A DNA stretch of 64,000 nucleotides from Brevundimonas sp. A19_0 (GCF_017744255.1 NZ_JAGHQP010000002.1:62001-126000), one strand, 5' to 3'; counted from the first letter of the stretch, positions 33,133 to 42,180 are shown. Translations and numbers: made by a program. Notes: generated by a model from the letters alone, not told the origin.

Positions 33133-34147
33133 GACCCGGACCCTAGCCGCCCCGCTGCCCGTTTTCCACGACCGCGACTGCGACCTGTCGATCATCCGCG
33201 GCAAGCGCGTCGCCGTGATCGGCTATGGCAGCCAGGGGCGGACCCATGCGCTGAACCTGCGCGATTCGGGCGTGACCGACATCGTCGTCGGCCTGAAGGG
33301 CAGCTCAAAGACCCGCGCTGTCGCCGAGGCGGACGGCTTCGAGGTGCTGACCGCCGGCGAGGCGACGGAGGGCGCCGATGTCGTCGCCATCATGGTCTCG
33401 GACGAGGCGCACCGTGATCTGTGGGCCGACGATATCGAGCCGGCCATCAAGCCGGGTGCCGCCCTGATCTTCGCCCATGGCCTGTCCGTGCGGTTCGGAC
33501 TGGTCCAGCCGCGCGCCGACCTCGATGTGATTCTGGCCTCGCCCAAGGGCATCGGGCCGCGCATCCGCGACCTCTATGAGGAGGGGCAGGGGGTCTTCTG
33601 CCTGTTCGGTGTGCACCAGGACGCATCCGGGGGCGCCCATGCGCTCGGCCTGTCCTATGCGGCGGCGCTGGGCTGTGGGCGCAAGGGCATTCTCGAGACA
33701 ACCTTTGCTGCCGAGTGCGAGAGCGACCTGTTCGGCGAACAGGTGGTGCTGTGCGGCGGGGTCAAGAATCTGGTGGACGGCGCTTTCACGAAGCTGGTCG
33801 AGGCCGGCTATCCGCCCGAGGTCGCCTGGTTCGAATGCTTCTATGAGCTGAAGCTGGTCACCGACCTGATGTTCGAGCGGGGCATTGCCGGGGCTTTCGC
33901 CCGGATTTCGAACACGGCGGAATACGGGGCCTATCTGACCGGTCCGCGCGTGCTGGGCGAGGCGTCAAAGGCCGCCATGGACGAGGTGCTTGCCGAGGTC
34001 CGCTCGGGCGCCTTCGTGAAGACGCTGATGGCCGATTATGACGCCGGCTCCCCGGACCTGGTCGCGCGGCGCAAGGCGCTGGGCGAACGCCCGATCGAGG
34101 CCGTGGGCCGCCATCTGGCCGGGGTCGCCTCGAAGGCCGAGGATTAG
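33131..34147 (+). CDS. Ketol-acid reductoisomerase family protein, atypical
   Basis: 338 residues, the normal class I KARI length. The Rossmann half has VAVIGYGSQGRTHALNLRDSG; the C-terminal knotted half keeps ILETTFAAECESDLFGEQ, WFECFYELKLVTDLM and RISNTAEYGAYLTGPR, including the acidic metal ligands. However the usual PKGPGHTVR loop with its conserved histidine reads SPKGIGPRIRD, and the residues after ADVV are MVSDEAH rather than the usual PDE/PDT. It may still make branched-chain amino acid precursors, or use another substrate. The open frame continues far upstream, but only the part from 33131 looks like protein. Confidence 0.85.
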   Translation: MTRTLAAPLPVFHDRDCDLSIIRGKRVAVIGYGSQGRTHALNLRDSGVTDIVVGLKGSSKTRAVAEADGFEVLTAGEATEGADVVAIMVSDEAHRDLWADDIEPAIKPGAALIFAHGLSVRFGLVQPRADLDVILASPKGIGPRIRDLYEEGQGVFCLFGVHQDASGGAHALGLSYAAALGCGRKGILETTFAAECESDLFGEQVVLCGGVKNLVDGAFTKLVEAGYPPEVAWFECFYELKLVTDLMFERGIAGAFARISNTAEYGAYLTGPRVLGEASKAAMDEVLAEVRSGAFVKTLMADYDAGSPDLVARRKALGERPIEAVGRHLAGVASKAED

Positions 34148-34184
34148 GGAGGGAAGGGGGCCGACGGGACGGGCCCCGGGAAAA

Positions 34185-34261
34185 TGGTCGGAGTGGCAGG
34201 ATTCGAACCTGCGACCCCTGCGTCCCGAACGCAGTGCTCTACCAGACTGAGCCACACTCCG
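34185..34261 (-). tRNA. tRNA-Pro (anticodon CGG)
   Basis: On the minus strand: acceptor CGGAGTG pairs with CACTCCG, anticodon arm CTGCGTTCGGGACGCAG gives CGG, T-arm GCAGGTTCGAATCCTGC, and CCA is encoded at the 3' end. Confidence 0.97.
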
Positions 34262-34436
34262 ACTTGAGGACGCGGCTTATACCCATGCAGCCCACCCCCC
34301 GCAAGCCGCGATATGGCCTAATTCTCAAGGGGGAGGAAAAGCGCTGCAAAGTTGCGAAAGGGGGTGTTGCATCGCCCGCGCCCTTGGCGTATTTCGGCGC
34401 CTCTCGCGGGCCCGCCCCGCGACGCACCGGCCCTGC

Positions 34437-34510
34437 TGGGGAATGGTGTAATGGTAACACTACGGTTTTTGGTACCGTCATTCTAGGTTCGAGTCCTAGT
34501 TCCCCAGCCA
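34437..34510 (+). tRNA. tRNA-Gln (anticodon TTG)
   Basis: Acceptor TGGGGAA pairs with TTCCCCA, anticodon arm ACGGTTTTTGGTACCGT gives TTG, T-arm CTAGGTTCGAGTCCTAG, and CCA is encoded at 34508-34510. The 175 bases between it and the divergent tRNA-Pro hold no visible gene and probably carry both promoters. Confidence 0.97.
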
Positions 34511-34608
34511 CCGCCTCGCGGCCCTCCCGTCAGATATGATCAGGACATCGCGGTCGACCCGCGACCGCCGTTCGGTCAGAATGCGGCGCATCATTCGGGA
34601 GGCCTTCC

Positions 34609-35064
34609 ATGTTGAAATCGCTCGCAATCGCCGCGTCTCTGGCCGTCATCGGCGCAACCCCTGCCTTGGCCCAGAGCTGGGAAGCGGTCTCCGCATCCGA
34701 CACTGCCGTGGCGGCCGTGGACTGGAGCTCGATGCGGATCAGCGGCAGCAGCCGGGACGTGACCTTCACCATGGTCTCCCTGGTGCCGGACGCAGTGCCG
34801 TTCGATTACGCCGTCTCGAGCATCACCATGGACTGTTCGCAGGCCAGCTATGCCACGCTTCGGAGCCAGTTCTTTGATCGTGGCGGGAACATCGTCGTCG
34901 AGGACTTTATCGGCGACGGCAGTCTGACGCCCGTCAACGACGGCACGATCATGAGTGACGTGCGCCGCGAGGTCTGCTCCAGCGATGCGTCGCGCAAGGG
35001 CTATTTCATCTCGGCCCAGCAGTTCGCGAACAACGCCTGGGCAGTCGCGGCGGACGGCCAGTAG
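34609..35064 (+). CDS. Exported protein, possibly surface-adhesin E-like
   Basis: 151 residues. Signal peptide ending TPALAQ; the mature part begins SWEAVSASDTAVAAVDWSSMR and has two cysteines (MDCSQASYATLRSQFF and REVCSSDAS) that could form a disulfide. The pattern, a short beta-rich domain with CS(Q)..Y..L and a later C, resembles the adhesin-E-like family of periplasmic proteins. Function is unknown. The ATG at 34609 follows a GGGAGG ribosome site. Confidence 0.7.
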   Translation: MLKSLAIAASLAVIGATPALAQSWEAVSASDTAVAAVDWSSMRISGSSRDVTFTMVSLVPDAVPFDYAVSSITMDCSQASYATLRSQFFDRGGNIVVEDFIGDGSLTPVNDGTIMSDVRREVCSSDASRKGYFISAQQFANNAWAVAADGQ

Positions 35065-35067
35065 GCC

Positions 35068-35664
35068 CTACTGCAGGCTGCGGCCCTCGCGAGGCAGGCG
35101 GACGCGGAGCGTCAGGCCGCCCTCGCGCGGGTCCGACCAGCCAGTCATGCCACCCATGAGGGCCACCAGCCCCTCGATCATGGCGCGGACCTCCGCGTGG
35201 GGCGTGTCCTCGCGGGGGCTGGCGGTGGTCGTGACCACCATGCCCACATCCTCGCGGGAGGCCGAGAAGGCGACCGCCAGCGCCGCCCCGACCTCGCCGG
35301 GCTGATGCAGGCGGGCGACCTCGCCGCAGATCTCGTGGAGGATGATGGCGAGCGGCAGGTGCAGGGCCCGCGGCACCTCGCGCGGCAGGCCGCTGAGGGT
35401 CAGCCTGAGGCCCGCGTCCTCATAGTGGCGGCGCCAGAAGGCAACGGCCTCGTTGAGATAGTCGTCCAGGGCGGCCCCGTCGCTGCGCGCGACACGCTCC
35501 GCCATCAGGTTGAGGGCACTGGTCATGTCCGCGACCCAGCCCAAATGACGCACGGCCTCCGGGTCGCGCACCGCGCGCAACCGGATTCGCACCAGGCTTC
35601 CAAGAAGCTTCAATCCCTGCGTGGAAACAGGGGTTTCCTCGTGACGAGGCTCAAATTCCGACAC
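35068..35664 (-). CDS. Degenerate HisKA_2/HWE-type histidine kinase-like protein
   Basis: 198 residues. The N-terminal ~75 look like the dimerisation helices of HisKA_2 kinases (GLKLLGSLVRIRLRAV, LGWVADMTSALNLMAERV), but the phosphate-accepting HRVKNN block is missing. An N-box-like segment LAIILHEICGEVARLH is present, whereas clear glycine-rich ATP-lid boxes are not. It may be a phosphotransfer or decoy partner rather than a kinase. It is divergent from a single-domain response regulator 171 bases away with a possible general stress promoter between them. Confidence 0.6.
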   Translation of the reverse strand: MSEFEPRHEETPVSTQGLKLLGSLVRIRLRAVRDPEAVRHLGWVADMTSALNLMAERVARSDGAALDDYLNEAVAFWRRHYEDAGLRLTLSGLPREVPRALHLPLAIILHEICGEVARLHQPGEVGAALAVAFSASREDVGMVVTTTASPREDTPHAEVRAMIEGLVALMGGMTGWSDPREGGLTLRVRLPREGRSLQ

Positions 35665-35712
35665 GCCGCCTACTCTATCCTGACATCGCCCCGGCGCGTG
35701 AATAGCAAAGGT

Positions 35713-35737
35713 CGAACCAATCCGATACAGGTGCGTT
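35713..35737 (+). promoter_or_regulatory. Possible EcfG-type stress promoter
   Basis: CGAAC at 35713-35717 and CGTT at 35734-35737 with a 16-base spacer, one mismatch from GGAAC-N16-CGTT. It lies about 100 bases before the response-regulator start. The remainder of the 171-base gap shows no gene. Confidence 0.45.
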
Positions 35738-35835
35738 CACTGTGTACGCAATCGGACAATTGCGGGCTCAACCGTGTTAGCCGCCTCGTCCACCGGCGTT
35801 TGGTTGTTGTGTTGATCAAGTATCTCCCGGGGGAA

Positions 35836-36273
35836 ATGAGGGTCATCGTCGTTGAGGACCAGCCCATTCTGGCGATGGAGCTGGAGTTGATGCTGCTTGA
35901 CCACGGCTGCGAGGTCGTGGGCATCGCAGCGGACCAGGCCACTGCGGCCATTCTGGCCGAGCGTCACAAGCCCAATCTGGCCCTGGTCGACCTGAACCTG
36001 CTGGACGGGCTGTCCGGCCCGGCCGTCGCGCATGAGCTGGTCAGCCGCCACGGGGCGGCCGTGGTCTTCATGACGGCCAATCCCGAACAGATTCCGGAGG
36101 GCTTTGCCGGCGCGCTCGGCGTAGTGTGCAAGCCCTTCGACGAGAGCACCCTCAAGGATGTCGTGGACTTTGCCTGCCGCTTCCGGGCCTCCGGCGACAC
36201 GTCCCGGCCCCCGCGCAGGCTGAGGCTTGCGCCGTGGCTGCAAACGCCTCCGCCGACGATCGCCCCGCACTAG
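35836..36273 (+). CDS. Single-domain response regulator
   Basis: 145 residues: VIVVEDQPILAMELELMLLDHG with the acidic pair, the phospho-accepting aspartate in LALVDLNLLDG, a threonine in VVFMTANPEQ and the lysine in GVVCKPFDES. There is no output domain, only a basic, proline-rich tail of about 30 residues. Such regulators act by protein contact in alphaproteobacterial signalling. The ATG at 35836 follows GGGGGAA. A degenerate kinase-like gene is divergent to it. Confidence 0.88.
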   Translation: MRVIVVEDQPILAMELELMLLDHGCEVVGIAADQATAAILAERHKPNLALVDLNLLDGLSGPAVAHELVSRHGAAVVFMTANPEQIPEGFAGALGVVCKPFDESTLKDVVDFACRFRASGDTSRPPRRLRLAPWLQTPPPTIAPH

Positions 36274-36314
36274 GAGAGAACCCGGGCCGCCGGTAAGCGA
36301 CCCGGGCCAGTGGT

Positions 36315-37655
36315 TCAGTTCAGCCGCAGCCGCACGAACACCATACTGCCGTCCGGATCCGGGCCATACTCGCTGTCCAGCGCTGCGGGGACGCTATTCA
36401 TTGAGTACAGAGCCCCGACGCCGAAACGGGCATTGGGCCGCACTTCCCATTCACGGACCGCCCCGACCGACACCTTGGACACGGTGTAGAGGTCTCCGTG
36501 TCCACCGCCATGACCAGCCACCAGCTCGTCGGTCTCGATCCGCTCGTACCGGCCGAACAGGGTCCAGCGGTCGTCGGGGCTGAGCGCGCTTTCCAGTGCC
36601 CAGCCGTTCTTCGTTTCATCGTGGTCGTTGGTCTTGGCGCCCCAGGCCAGGGTGGTGGACCACCAGCCCGCATCGCCGAGCCGGCGCGTGTGAATGGCGC
36701 TGGCCGACATGCGGGTCTCGTCCTCGTCGGGTTCGAGCTGCTCGGGGGCTGTCACATCCGCCCACGAGACCTGCAGGGACCATTCCGGCGAGGGATTCCA
36801 GGACGCGCGCACCGACCAGCTGTCCAGGTCGGGGCTTTCGATGTCGTAGCGGTCCTGATCGGGCTCACGGCCCCGAAAGGCCGAGGTCTCCAGCTTGAAG
36901 TCATCCCGGACCCAGCCGACCGTGGCCACGCCGAAGGTGATGTGGGTCGAGTCCAGCCAGTGATGGGTGATCGGCGCCTCAGGACTGGCCATGGCGCTCA
37001 TGCGGTGCATGAAGGCCGGAGGACCGAAGGCCGGCTCGCCCGGCAGTCCCACATAGACGAACACGCTGTCGCGATCCGTAACGGGTCGGGCGTATGAGGC
37101 CGACAGCTCCATGAACAGGTCATGCGGGTGCTGGCGGTCCACCAGTGGCGTGGCGCCATCCGCCGTTTCCCCGGCCGCGAGGAGCAGGGGGTAGCCCTCC
37201 TTGCCCATCAGCGGGTCGGGACTGATCATGCCCCTGAGGTTGACGGTCGAGCCATCGGCAAAGTCCCGGCGGGCCGATCCCATGATCATGCCGGCCAGGA
37301 AAGTCTTGGTGTCGCCGCGCGGCCCGCCCTGATCCGAATGGACCAGGTCGAAGGTCGCGTGGGCCATGAAGGACCAGCCTCCTTCGCCCCAGTGGATGCC
37401 GCCATGCTCCGAGGTGTCGGGCTGCCAGCTGGTGCCGGAGGCGTCGCGCGTCATGGGCCAGGCGCCCAGCACGCTGGTCATCGGCATGGCGTGACCGGCG
37501 TGTGGATCCGCCGGCTGCGTGTCGGCGCTCATGTCATGCTCCGCATGGGCGTCAGGCGCGGGGCGGTGGTCATGCGAGTCCTGGGCCTGGGCGGCAGGGG
37601 CCACCACGGTCAGGCAGGTGCCGCACATCAGGGCGGCAAGATATCGGACAGCCAT
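36315..37655 (-). CDS. Predicted outer-membrane beta-barrel with His-rich N-terminus
   Basis: 446 residues. Signal peptide ending APAAQAQ; then a His/Met/Asp-rich segment (HDHRPAPDAHAEHDM, DPHAGHAMPM) likely to bind metal ions such as copper. The remaining ~360 residues alternate in the manner of an outer-membrane barrel and end MVFVRLRLN, with a terminal asparagine instead of phenylalanine. The next gene upstream encodes a small Cys/His/Met-rich exported protein, so a copper or other metal tolerance role is likely but not proven. Confidence 0.75.
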   Translation of the reverse strand: MAVRYLAALMCGTCLTVVAPAAQAQDSHDHRPAPDAHAEHDMSADTQPADPHAGHAMPMTSVLGAWPMTRDASGTSWQPDTSEHGGIHWGEGGWSFMAHATFDLVHSDQGGPRGDTKTFLAGMIMGSARRDFADGSTVNLRGMISPDPLMGKEGYPLLLAAGETADGATPLVDRQHPHDLFMELSASYARPVTDRDSVFVYVGLPGEPAFGPPAFMHRMSAMASPEAPITHHWLDSTHITFGVATVGWVRDDFKLETSAFRGREPDQDRYDIESPDLDSWSVRASWNPSPEWSLQVSWADVTAPEQLEPDEDETRMSASAIHTRRLGDAGWWSTTLAWGAKTNDHDETKNGWALESALSPDDRWTLFGRYERIETDELVAGHGGGHGDLYTVSKVSVGAVREWEVRPNARFGVGALYSMNSVPAALDSEYGPDPDGSMVFVRLRLN

Positions 37656-37707
37656 AAGGCCCTCCTCTTGAAAGGTATCGGAATGCCGGGCGAACCCGGC
37701 GCGGCTT

Positions 37708-38055
37708 TCAGAATGAGGCAGGGCGTCGGGGCGGGGGCGATGCGGGGGCGGGGGCCAGACCGGTCATGCCCTGCCCCGCCCGGATCACAGGCGTCGAGGT
37801 TGGGAGGGCCACCAATGCAGGTGTCGCGGGTTCCTGAAGCGGCGAGACCACGCACATGACACAGCAGGCCATGGCCACCCCGACCGGCTTCGACGGCGCG
37901 GGAGTGTCCGGCGAGGACGGCATCGCCATGTCGGTCGTCTGCATGCCTTGCTCATGGCAGGGCATGGCGTCCGCCCTGGCCGGGGCCGGGACGGAACCCA
38001 GCGCCAGCACGGCCAGGACACCAAACAGGATCGACAGGACGCGAACGATCGCCAT
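37708..38055 (-). CDS. Small exported Cys/His/Met-rich protein
   Basis: 115 residues with a signal peptide ending APARADA. The mature part has MPCHEQGMQTTDMAMPS and VAMACCVMCVVSPL, giving four cysteines and several methionines, then a Pro/Ala-rich tail. The Met/Cys pattern suggests monovalent copper binding in the periplasm. It lies 52 bases upstream of the His-rich barrel gene on the same strand, so the two may be one operon. No family name is assigned. Confidence 0.65.
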   Translation of the reverse strand: MAIVRVLSILFGVLAVLALGSVPAPARADAMPCHEQGMQTTDMAMPSSPDTPAPSKPVGVAMACCVMCVVSPLQEPATPALVALPTSTPVIRAGQGMTGLAPAPASPPPRRPASF

Positions 38056-38102
38056 GCGCTGTCTCTAGCGCCGTCCGGCTGTCAGGTCGAGGCGGCGGAT
38101 TG

Positions 38103-40304
38103 TCAGGCCCGCTCCCAGCCCTTGTCGATGGCCCAGATGGCAAAGGCGTAGTCGTGGGCGACTTCCTTCAGATAGTCGAAGCGGCCCGAGGACCCCGCGT
38201 GGCCGGCCTCCATATTGATCTTGAGCAGCACCGGCTTGCCCGAGGTGGTCGCAGGACGCAGGCGGGCGACCCACTTCTCGGGCTCCCAATAGGTCACGCG
38301 CGGGTCCGACAGGCCGCCGGTCGCCAGCACCGCCGGATAGGCCCTGGCCTCGATGTTGTCATAGGGGCTGTAGCTGGCGATGTAGTCATAGGCCTCGGGG
38401 TCCTCGAGCGGATTGCCCCACTCGGGCCACTCCGGCGGGGTCAGCGGCAGGCTGACGTCGCTCATGGTGTTGATGACGTCCACGAACGGCACCTGGCCGA
38501 TCACCCCGGCCCACAGGTCGGGGCGCATATTGTTGACGGCGCCCATCAGCAGGCCACCGGCCGAACCGCCCTGGGCCACGATGTGCCCGGCCTTGCCGTG
38601 CCCGGTCGAGATCAGGTGCTCGGCGGCGGCGATGAAGTCGGTGAAGGTGTTCTTCTTGGTGAAGCGGCGGGCGTCGAGGAACCAGCCCCAGCCCTTGTCC
38701 GATCCGCCCCGGATATGGGCGATGGCATAGATCCAGCCCCGGTCGACCAGCGACAGGCGGTTGGTCGAGAAGCTGGCCGACATGGGGATGCCGTAGGAGC
38801 CATAGCCGTAGAGAAGCAGCGGGGCCGAGCCGTTCACCGGTGTGGTCTTGCGGCGCAGGATGGTGACCGGCACCAGCTGGCCGTCGCTGGCGGGGGCGTT
38901 CACCCGCTCGACCACATAGTCATCGGGATTGTGCCCCGAAGGGACCTCCTGAACCTTGCGCAGTTTCCGCTCGCGGGTCGCGAGGTCGTAGTCATAGGTC
39001 GAGGTCGGGGTGGACGGCGAGTTGTAGGTGTAGCGCATCACCGGGGTGTCGAACTCGGACGCCCCGCCCAGGGTCAGGGCATAGGCGGGTTCGTCGACAG
39101 CGATCTCGTGCTCGGCGCCGGCGCGGTCCCGAATGACGATCCGGGTGTTGGCATCGGCGCGTTCCTGACGGGCGATGAAGCCCTTCACCAGCGAGATGCC
39201 CTCGATATAGCGGCCCGGGGTGTGGGCAATCAGGTCCCGCCAGTGCGCCTTGCCCGGCGTGGCCGTCGGGGCCTCGCAGACCTTGAAGTCGATCGAGTCG
39301 TCGGCATTGGTGTGGATGACCCAGCGGTCGCCCCAGTGGTCGGCGTCATACTTGCGGGCCACCTGGCGGGGCTCCAGTACGCGCGGCGTGCCGGCGATGT
39401 CGTCGGCCGGGATGTAGCGGGTCTCCGAGGTCTCCTGATCGCCGATGCCGATGATCATGAAGCGGTCGTCGGAGGTGCGGCCGACGCCGATGAACATGCC
39501 CTCGTCCTCTTCCTCATAGACCAGGGTGATGGCGCCGCCGCGGGCCGGACGGCGGAAGATCTTGTCGGGGCGGCCGTTGTCGTTGCGGTTGGTCCAGAAG
39601 ATCCACTGGCTGTCGGGCGAGAAGGTCAGCCCGCCCGAGGCCGATTCGATCGGCTCGCCCAGCAACTCGCCGGTCGCCAGATCCTTGACATAGATGCGAT
39701 AGACCTCGGACCCCTGCGCATCTTCGGAATAGCCGAATAGGCTATGGTCGGGTGTCCAGGCGATGTCGCCGACGTCGGAATAGGCCTTGCCCTCGGCCAG
39801 GGCGTTGGCGTCGAGCAGAAGTTGCGGCTGGAGCTCGACACGTTGCGTTTCGTCAGGGTCAGGCATCGGCATTCGCATGTAGCGCGGGTGCTGATCTCCG
39901 ACCTGGTATTCGGTGTAGTACATCCAGGGGCCGTCCGGCGACGGGACCGAGCTGTCCGCTTCCTTGATCCGCCCCTTCATCTCGTCGAACATCGTGGCCT
40001 GAAGCGGCTCGGTCGAGGCCATCATGGCCTCGCGATAGGCGTTCTCGGCCTCGAGGTGTTCCTTGACGTCGGCCTTGATCAGGGTCGGATCGCGCAGCAC
40101 CGCCTGCCAGTTGTCGTCCTTCATCCACTGGTACTCGTCCACGCGGACGCGGCCCAGCTGTTCGATGGTGACCGGGATTTTCTTGGCGACGGGGGGCACG
40201 GGCATGTCGGGCAGGTAGCCTTTCGGAGAACGGGCAAGGGCAGGGGAGGCCGCGGCCGCGAGGGCGGTGGCGGCGGTGGACGCGATCATCTGCCGACGGT
40301 TCAT
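38103..40304 (-). CDS. ptrB: S9 family serine peptidase (oligopeptidase B-like)
   Basis: 733 residues. The leader MNRRQMIASTAATALAAAA has a twin-arginine look, so the enzyme may be exported folded by the Tat system, whose genes lie at 50.6-52.2 kb. A seven-bladed propeller region is followed by the alpha/beta hydrolase: nucleophile serine in AQGGSAGGLLMGA, aspartate in GGLSDPRVTYWEP, histidine in MEAGHAGSSGRF. It cleaves short peptides, probably after basic residues. The ATG at 40304 is used; the longer frame upstream lacks a leader. Confidence 0.9.
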   Translation of the reverse strand: MNRRQMIASTAATALAAAASPALARSPKGYLPDMPVPPVAKKIPVTIEQLGRVRVDEYQWMKDDNWQAVLRDPTLIKADVKEHLEAENAYREAMMASTEPLQATMFDEMKGRIKEADSSVPSPDGPWMYYTEYQVGDQHPRYMRMPMPDPDETQRVELQPQLLLDANALAEGKAYSDVGDIAWTPDHSLFGYSEDAQGSEVYRIYVKDLATGELLGEPIESASGGLTFSPDSQWIFWTNRNDNGRPDKIFRRPARGGAITLVYEEEDEGMFIGVGRTSDDRFMIIGIGDQETSETRYIPADDIAGTPRVLEPRQVARKYDADHWGDRWVIHTNADDSIDFKVCEAPTATPGKAHWRDLIAHTPGRYIEGISLVKGFIARQERADANTRIVIRDRAGAEHEIAVDEPAYALTLGGASEFDTPVMRYTYNSPSTPTSTYDYDLATRERKLRKVQEVPSGHNPDDYVVERVNAPASDGQLVPVTILRRKTTPVNGSAPLLLYGYGSYGIPMSASFSTNRLSLVDRGWIYAIAHIRGGSDKGWGWFLDARRFTKKNTFTDFIAAAEHLISTGHGKAGHIVAQGGSAGGLLMGAVNNMRPDLWAGVIGQVPFVDVINTMSDVSLPLTPPEWPEWGNPLEDPEAYDYIASYSPYDNIEARAYPAVLATGGLSDPRVTYWEPEKWVARLRPATTSGKPVLLKINMEAGHAGSSGRFDYLKEVAHDYAFAIWAIDKGWERA

Positions 40305-40395
40305 GACAGGCTCCAGCAAGGGACGGAAATCAGGAGCCGGCACCATGATCGGCGGCGCGCGAAGGCGTCAAATGAACAAACGGCCATGAAGGGCC

Positions 40396-42180
40396 TCAGG
40401 GGGCCAGAACCGCCGGGGTCATGCGCAGCAGCAGGTCGCCGCCCTGACCGATCGCAGCCAGACGGCTGGACACATGGCCCAGAACATTGGCGGCATAGAC
40501 CTCGTAGAGCGTGATGCGGCCGTCCAGCCATTCGGTGTCGCCCTCGCCATTGGCTTTCAGCGCCTGGGCCGCGAGCGCGCCGCGGGCCAAAAACCAGCCG
40601 CCTATGACGTCGCCCATCAGCTTCAGATAGGCGTCGGCGGCGGCCAGCACATCGGCGGTGCCGTCCTCGGCGGTCTTGCGGTCCAGCAGCCAGAGCGTGG
40701 CGTCCTCGACCGCCGACAGGGCATTGGCCATCCGCTCGACCGGCTTGCCGTCATAGAGGCCGGCCAGCGGCGTCAGGACCGTCTTCATCTCCTCGATCAG
40801 CAGGCGCGCCGAGGCCCCGCCGTCCTGCGACAGCTTGCGGCCGACGAGGTCCATGGCCTGAATGCCGTTGGTGCCCTCGTAGATCGGGGCGATCCGGGCG
40901 TCGCGATAGTATTGGGCGGCGCCGGTCTCTTCGATGAAGCCCATGCCGCCGTGGATCTGCAAACCCATGGAAGCCACCTCGACACCCATGTCGGTTGCCC
41001 AGGCCTTGGCGATCGGGGTCAGCAGATCCTCGCGGCCTTTCCAGTGCCGGGCCACGTCCGCGTCCGTCGAACTGCGGGCCAGATCGGCCGCCATGCCGGT
41101 CGCCAGACAGATGGCGCGACCGGCGGCAACCTTCGCCTTCATCACCGAAAGGCTGCGGCGGACGTCCGGGTGATCCAGAATCGGCGCCGAGGCCTCGCCG
41201 GTCCAGACCGAACGGCCCTGCCGACGATCCGACGCATAGGCCAGGGCATGCTGATAGGCGCGCTCGGCGATGCCCACGCCCTCGACGCCCACAGCGACGC
41301 GGGCGGCGTTCATCATCACGAACATATGGGCCAGCCCCTCATTGGGCCGCCCGACCAGTTCGGCCGTGGCGCCCTCATAGGCCATGACGCAGGTCGGAGA
41401 GGCATGGATGCCCAGCTTGTGCTCGACGCCCACGGGCCGGAAGGCATTCCGCTCGCCCGGCGAGCCGTCGTCGTTCACGAGGTATTTGGGGGCGAGGAAG
41501 AGGCTGATGCCCTTCGGTCCCGGCGGGGCATCGGGCAGGCGGGCCAGCACCATGTGGACGATGTTGTCCGTCATGTCGTGGTCGCCCCAGGTGATGAAGA
41601 TCTTCTGTCCGGTCAGGCTGTAGGTGCCGTCGCCGTTCGGCGTGGCGGTGGCGGTCAGGGCCCCGAGGTCGGATCCGGCATTGGGCTCGGTCAGCACCAT
41701 GGCGCCGGTCCACTCGCCCGAGATCAGTCGGGTCAGATAGGTCTCCTTCTGCGCCTCGGTGCCGTGGGCCTCCAGCGCCTCGATCGCCGCCAGCGACAGC
41801 ATGGGGCACAGGCCGAAGGCCATATTGGCCGAGTGCACCGGTTCATAGGCCGCCAGCTCCAGCGCCTTGGGCAGGCCCTGTCCGCCATGGGCGATCGGCG
41901 CGGCCAGCCCCATCCAGCCGCCCTCGACGAAGGTCTGGTAGGCCCCGGCGAATCCCGGCGCGGGGATCACACCGTCGCCCTCCAGCCGCGCTCCGGCTCG
42001 GTCGCCCGGGACGTTCAGCGGCGCCAGCGTCCCCTCGGCCACCTGACCGGCGGCCTCCAGCACGGCATCGACCAGATCGGCATCGAGGTCGGGCCAGGCC
42101 CCGGTGGCCTGAAGCTCTTCCAGACCGAGGACATGCTTCAGCGTGAACCCGAGATCACGAATGGGGGCGCGGTAGCTCAT
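40396..42180 (-). CDS. Acyl-CoA dehydrogenase (DmdC-like)
   Basis: 594 residues, longer than typical 380-residue acyl-CoA dehydrogenases and like the FadE/DmdC group with an extra C-terminal domain. Blocks visible: AMVLTEPNAGSDLG, GQKIFITWGDHD, GLQIHGGMGFIEE and IAPIYEGTNGIQAMDLVGRKL. It oxidises an acyl-CoA using FAD. The exact substrate (3-methylthiopropionyl-CoA or fatty acyl-CoA) cannot be read from sequence. The ATG at 42180 (MSYRAPIRDL) fits the family start. Confidence 0.92.
   Translation of the reverse strand: MSYRAPIRDLGFTLKHVLGLEELQATGAWPDLDADLVDAVLEAAGQVAEGTLAPLNVPGDRAGARLEGDGVIPAPGFAGAYQTFVEGGWMGLAAPIAHGGQGLPKALELAAYEPVHSANMAFGLCPMLSLAAIEALEAHGTEAQKETYLTRLISGEWTGAMVLTEPNAGSDLGALTATATPNGDGTYSLTGQKIFITWGDHDMTDNIVHMVLARLPDAPPGPKGISLFLAPKYLVNDDGSPGERNAFRPVGVEHKLGIHASPTCVMAYEGATAELVGRPNEGLAHMFVMMNAARVAVGVEGVGIAERAYQHALAYASDRRQGRSVWTGEASAPILDHPDVRRSLSVMKAKVAAGRAICLATGMAADLARSSTDADVARHWKGREDLLTPIAKAWATDMGVEVASMGLQIHGGMGFIEETGAAQYYRDARIAPIYEGTNGIQAMDLVGRKLSQDGGASARLLIEEMKTVLTPLAGLYDGKPVERMANALSAVEDATLWLLDRKTAEDGTADVLAAADAYLKLMGDVIGGWFLARGALAAQALKANGEGDTEWLDGRITLYEVYAANVLGHVSSRLAAIGQGGDLLLRMTPAVLAP

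Noticed and set aside
36274..36314. Bidirectional terminator between response regulator and barrel genes
   Set aside because: Two CCCGGG blocks could pair, but the stem is only six bases with no T run, so support is too weak.
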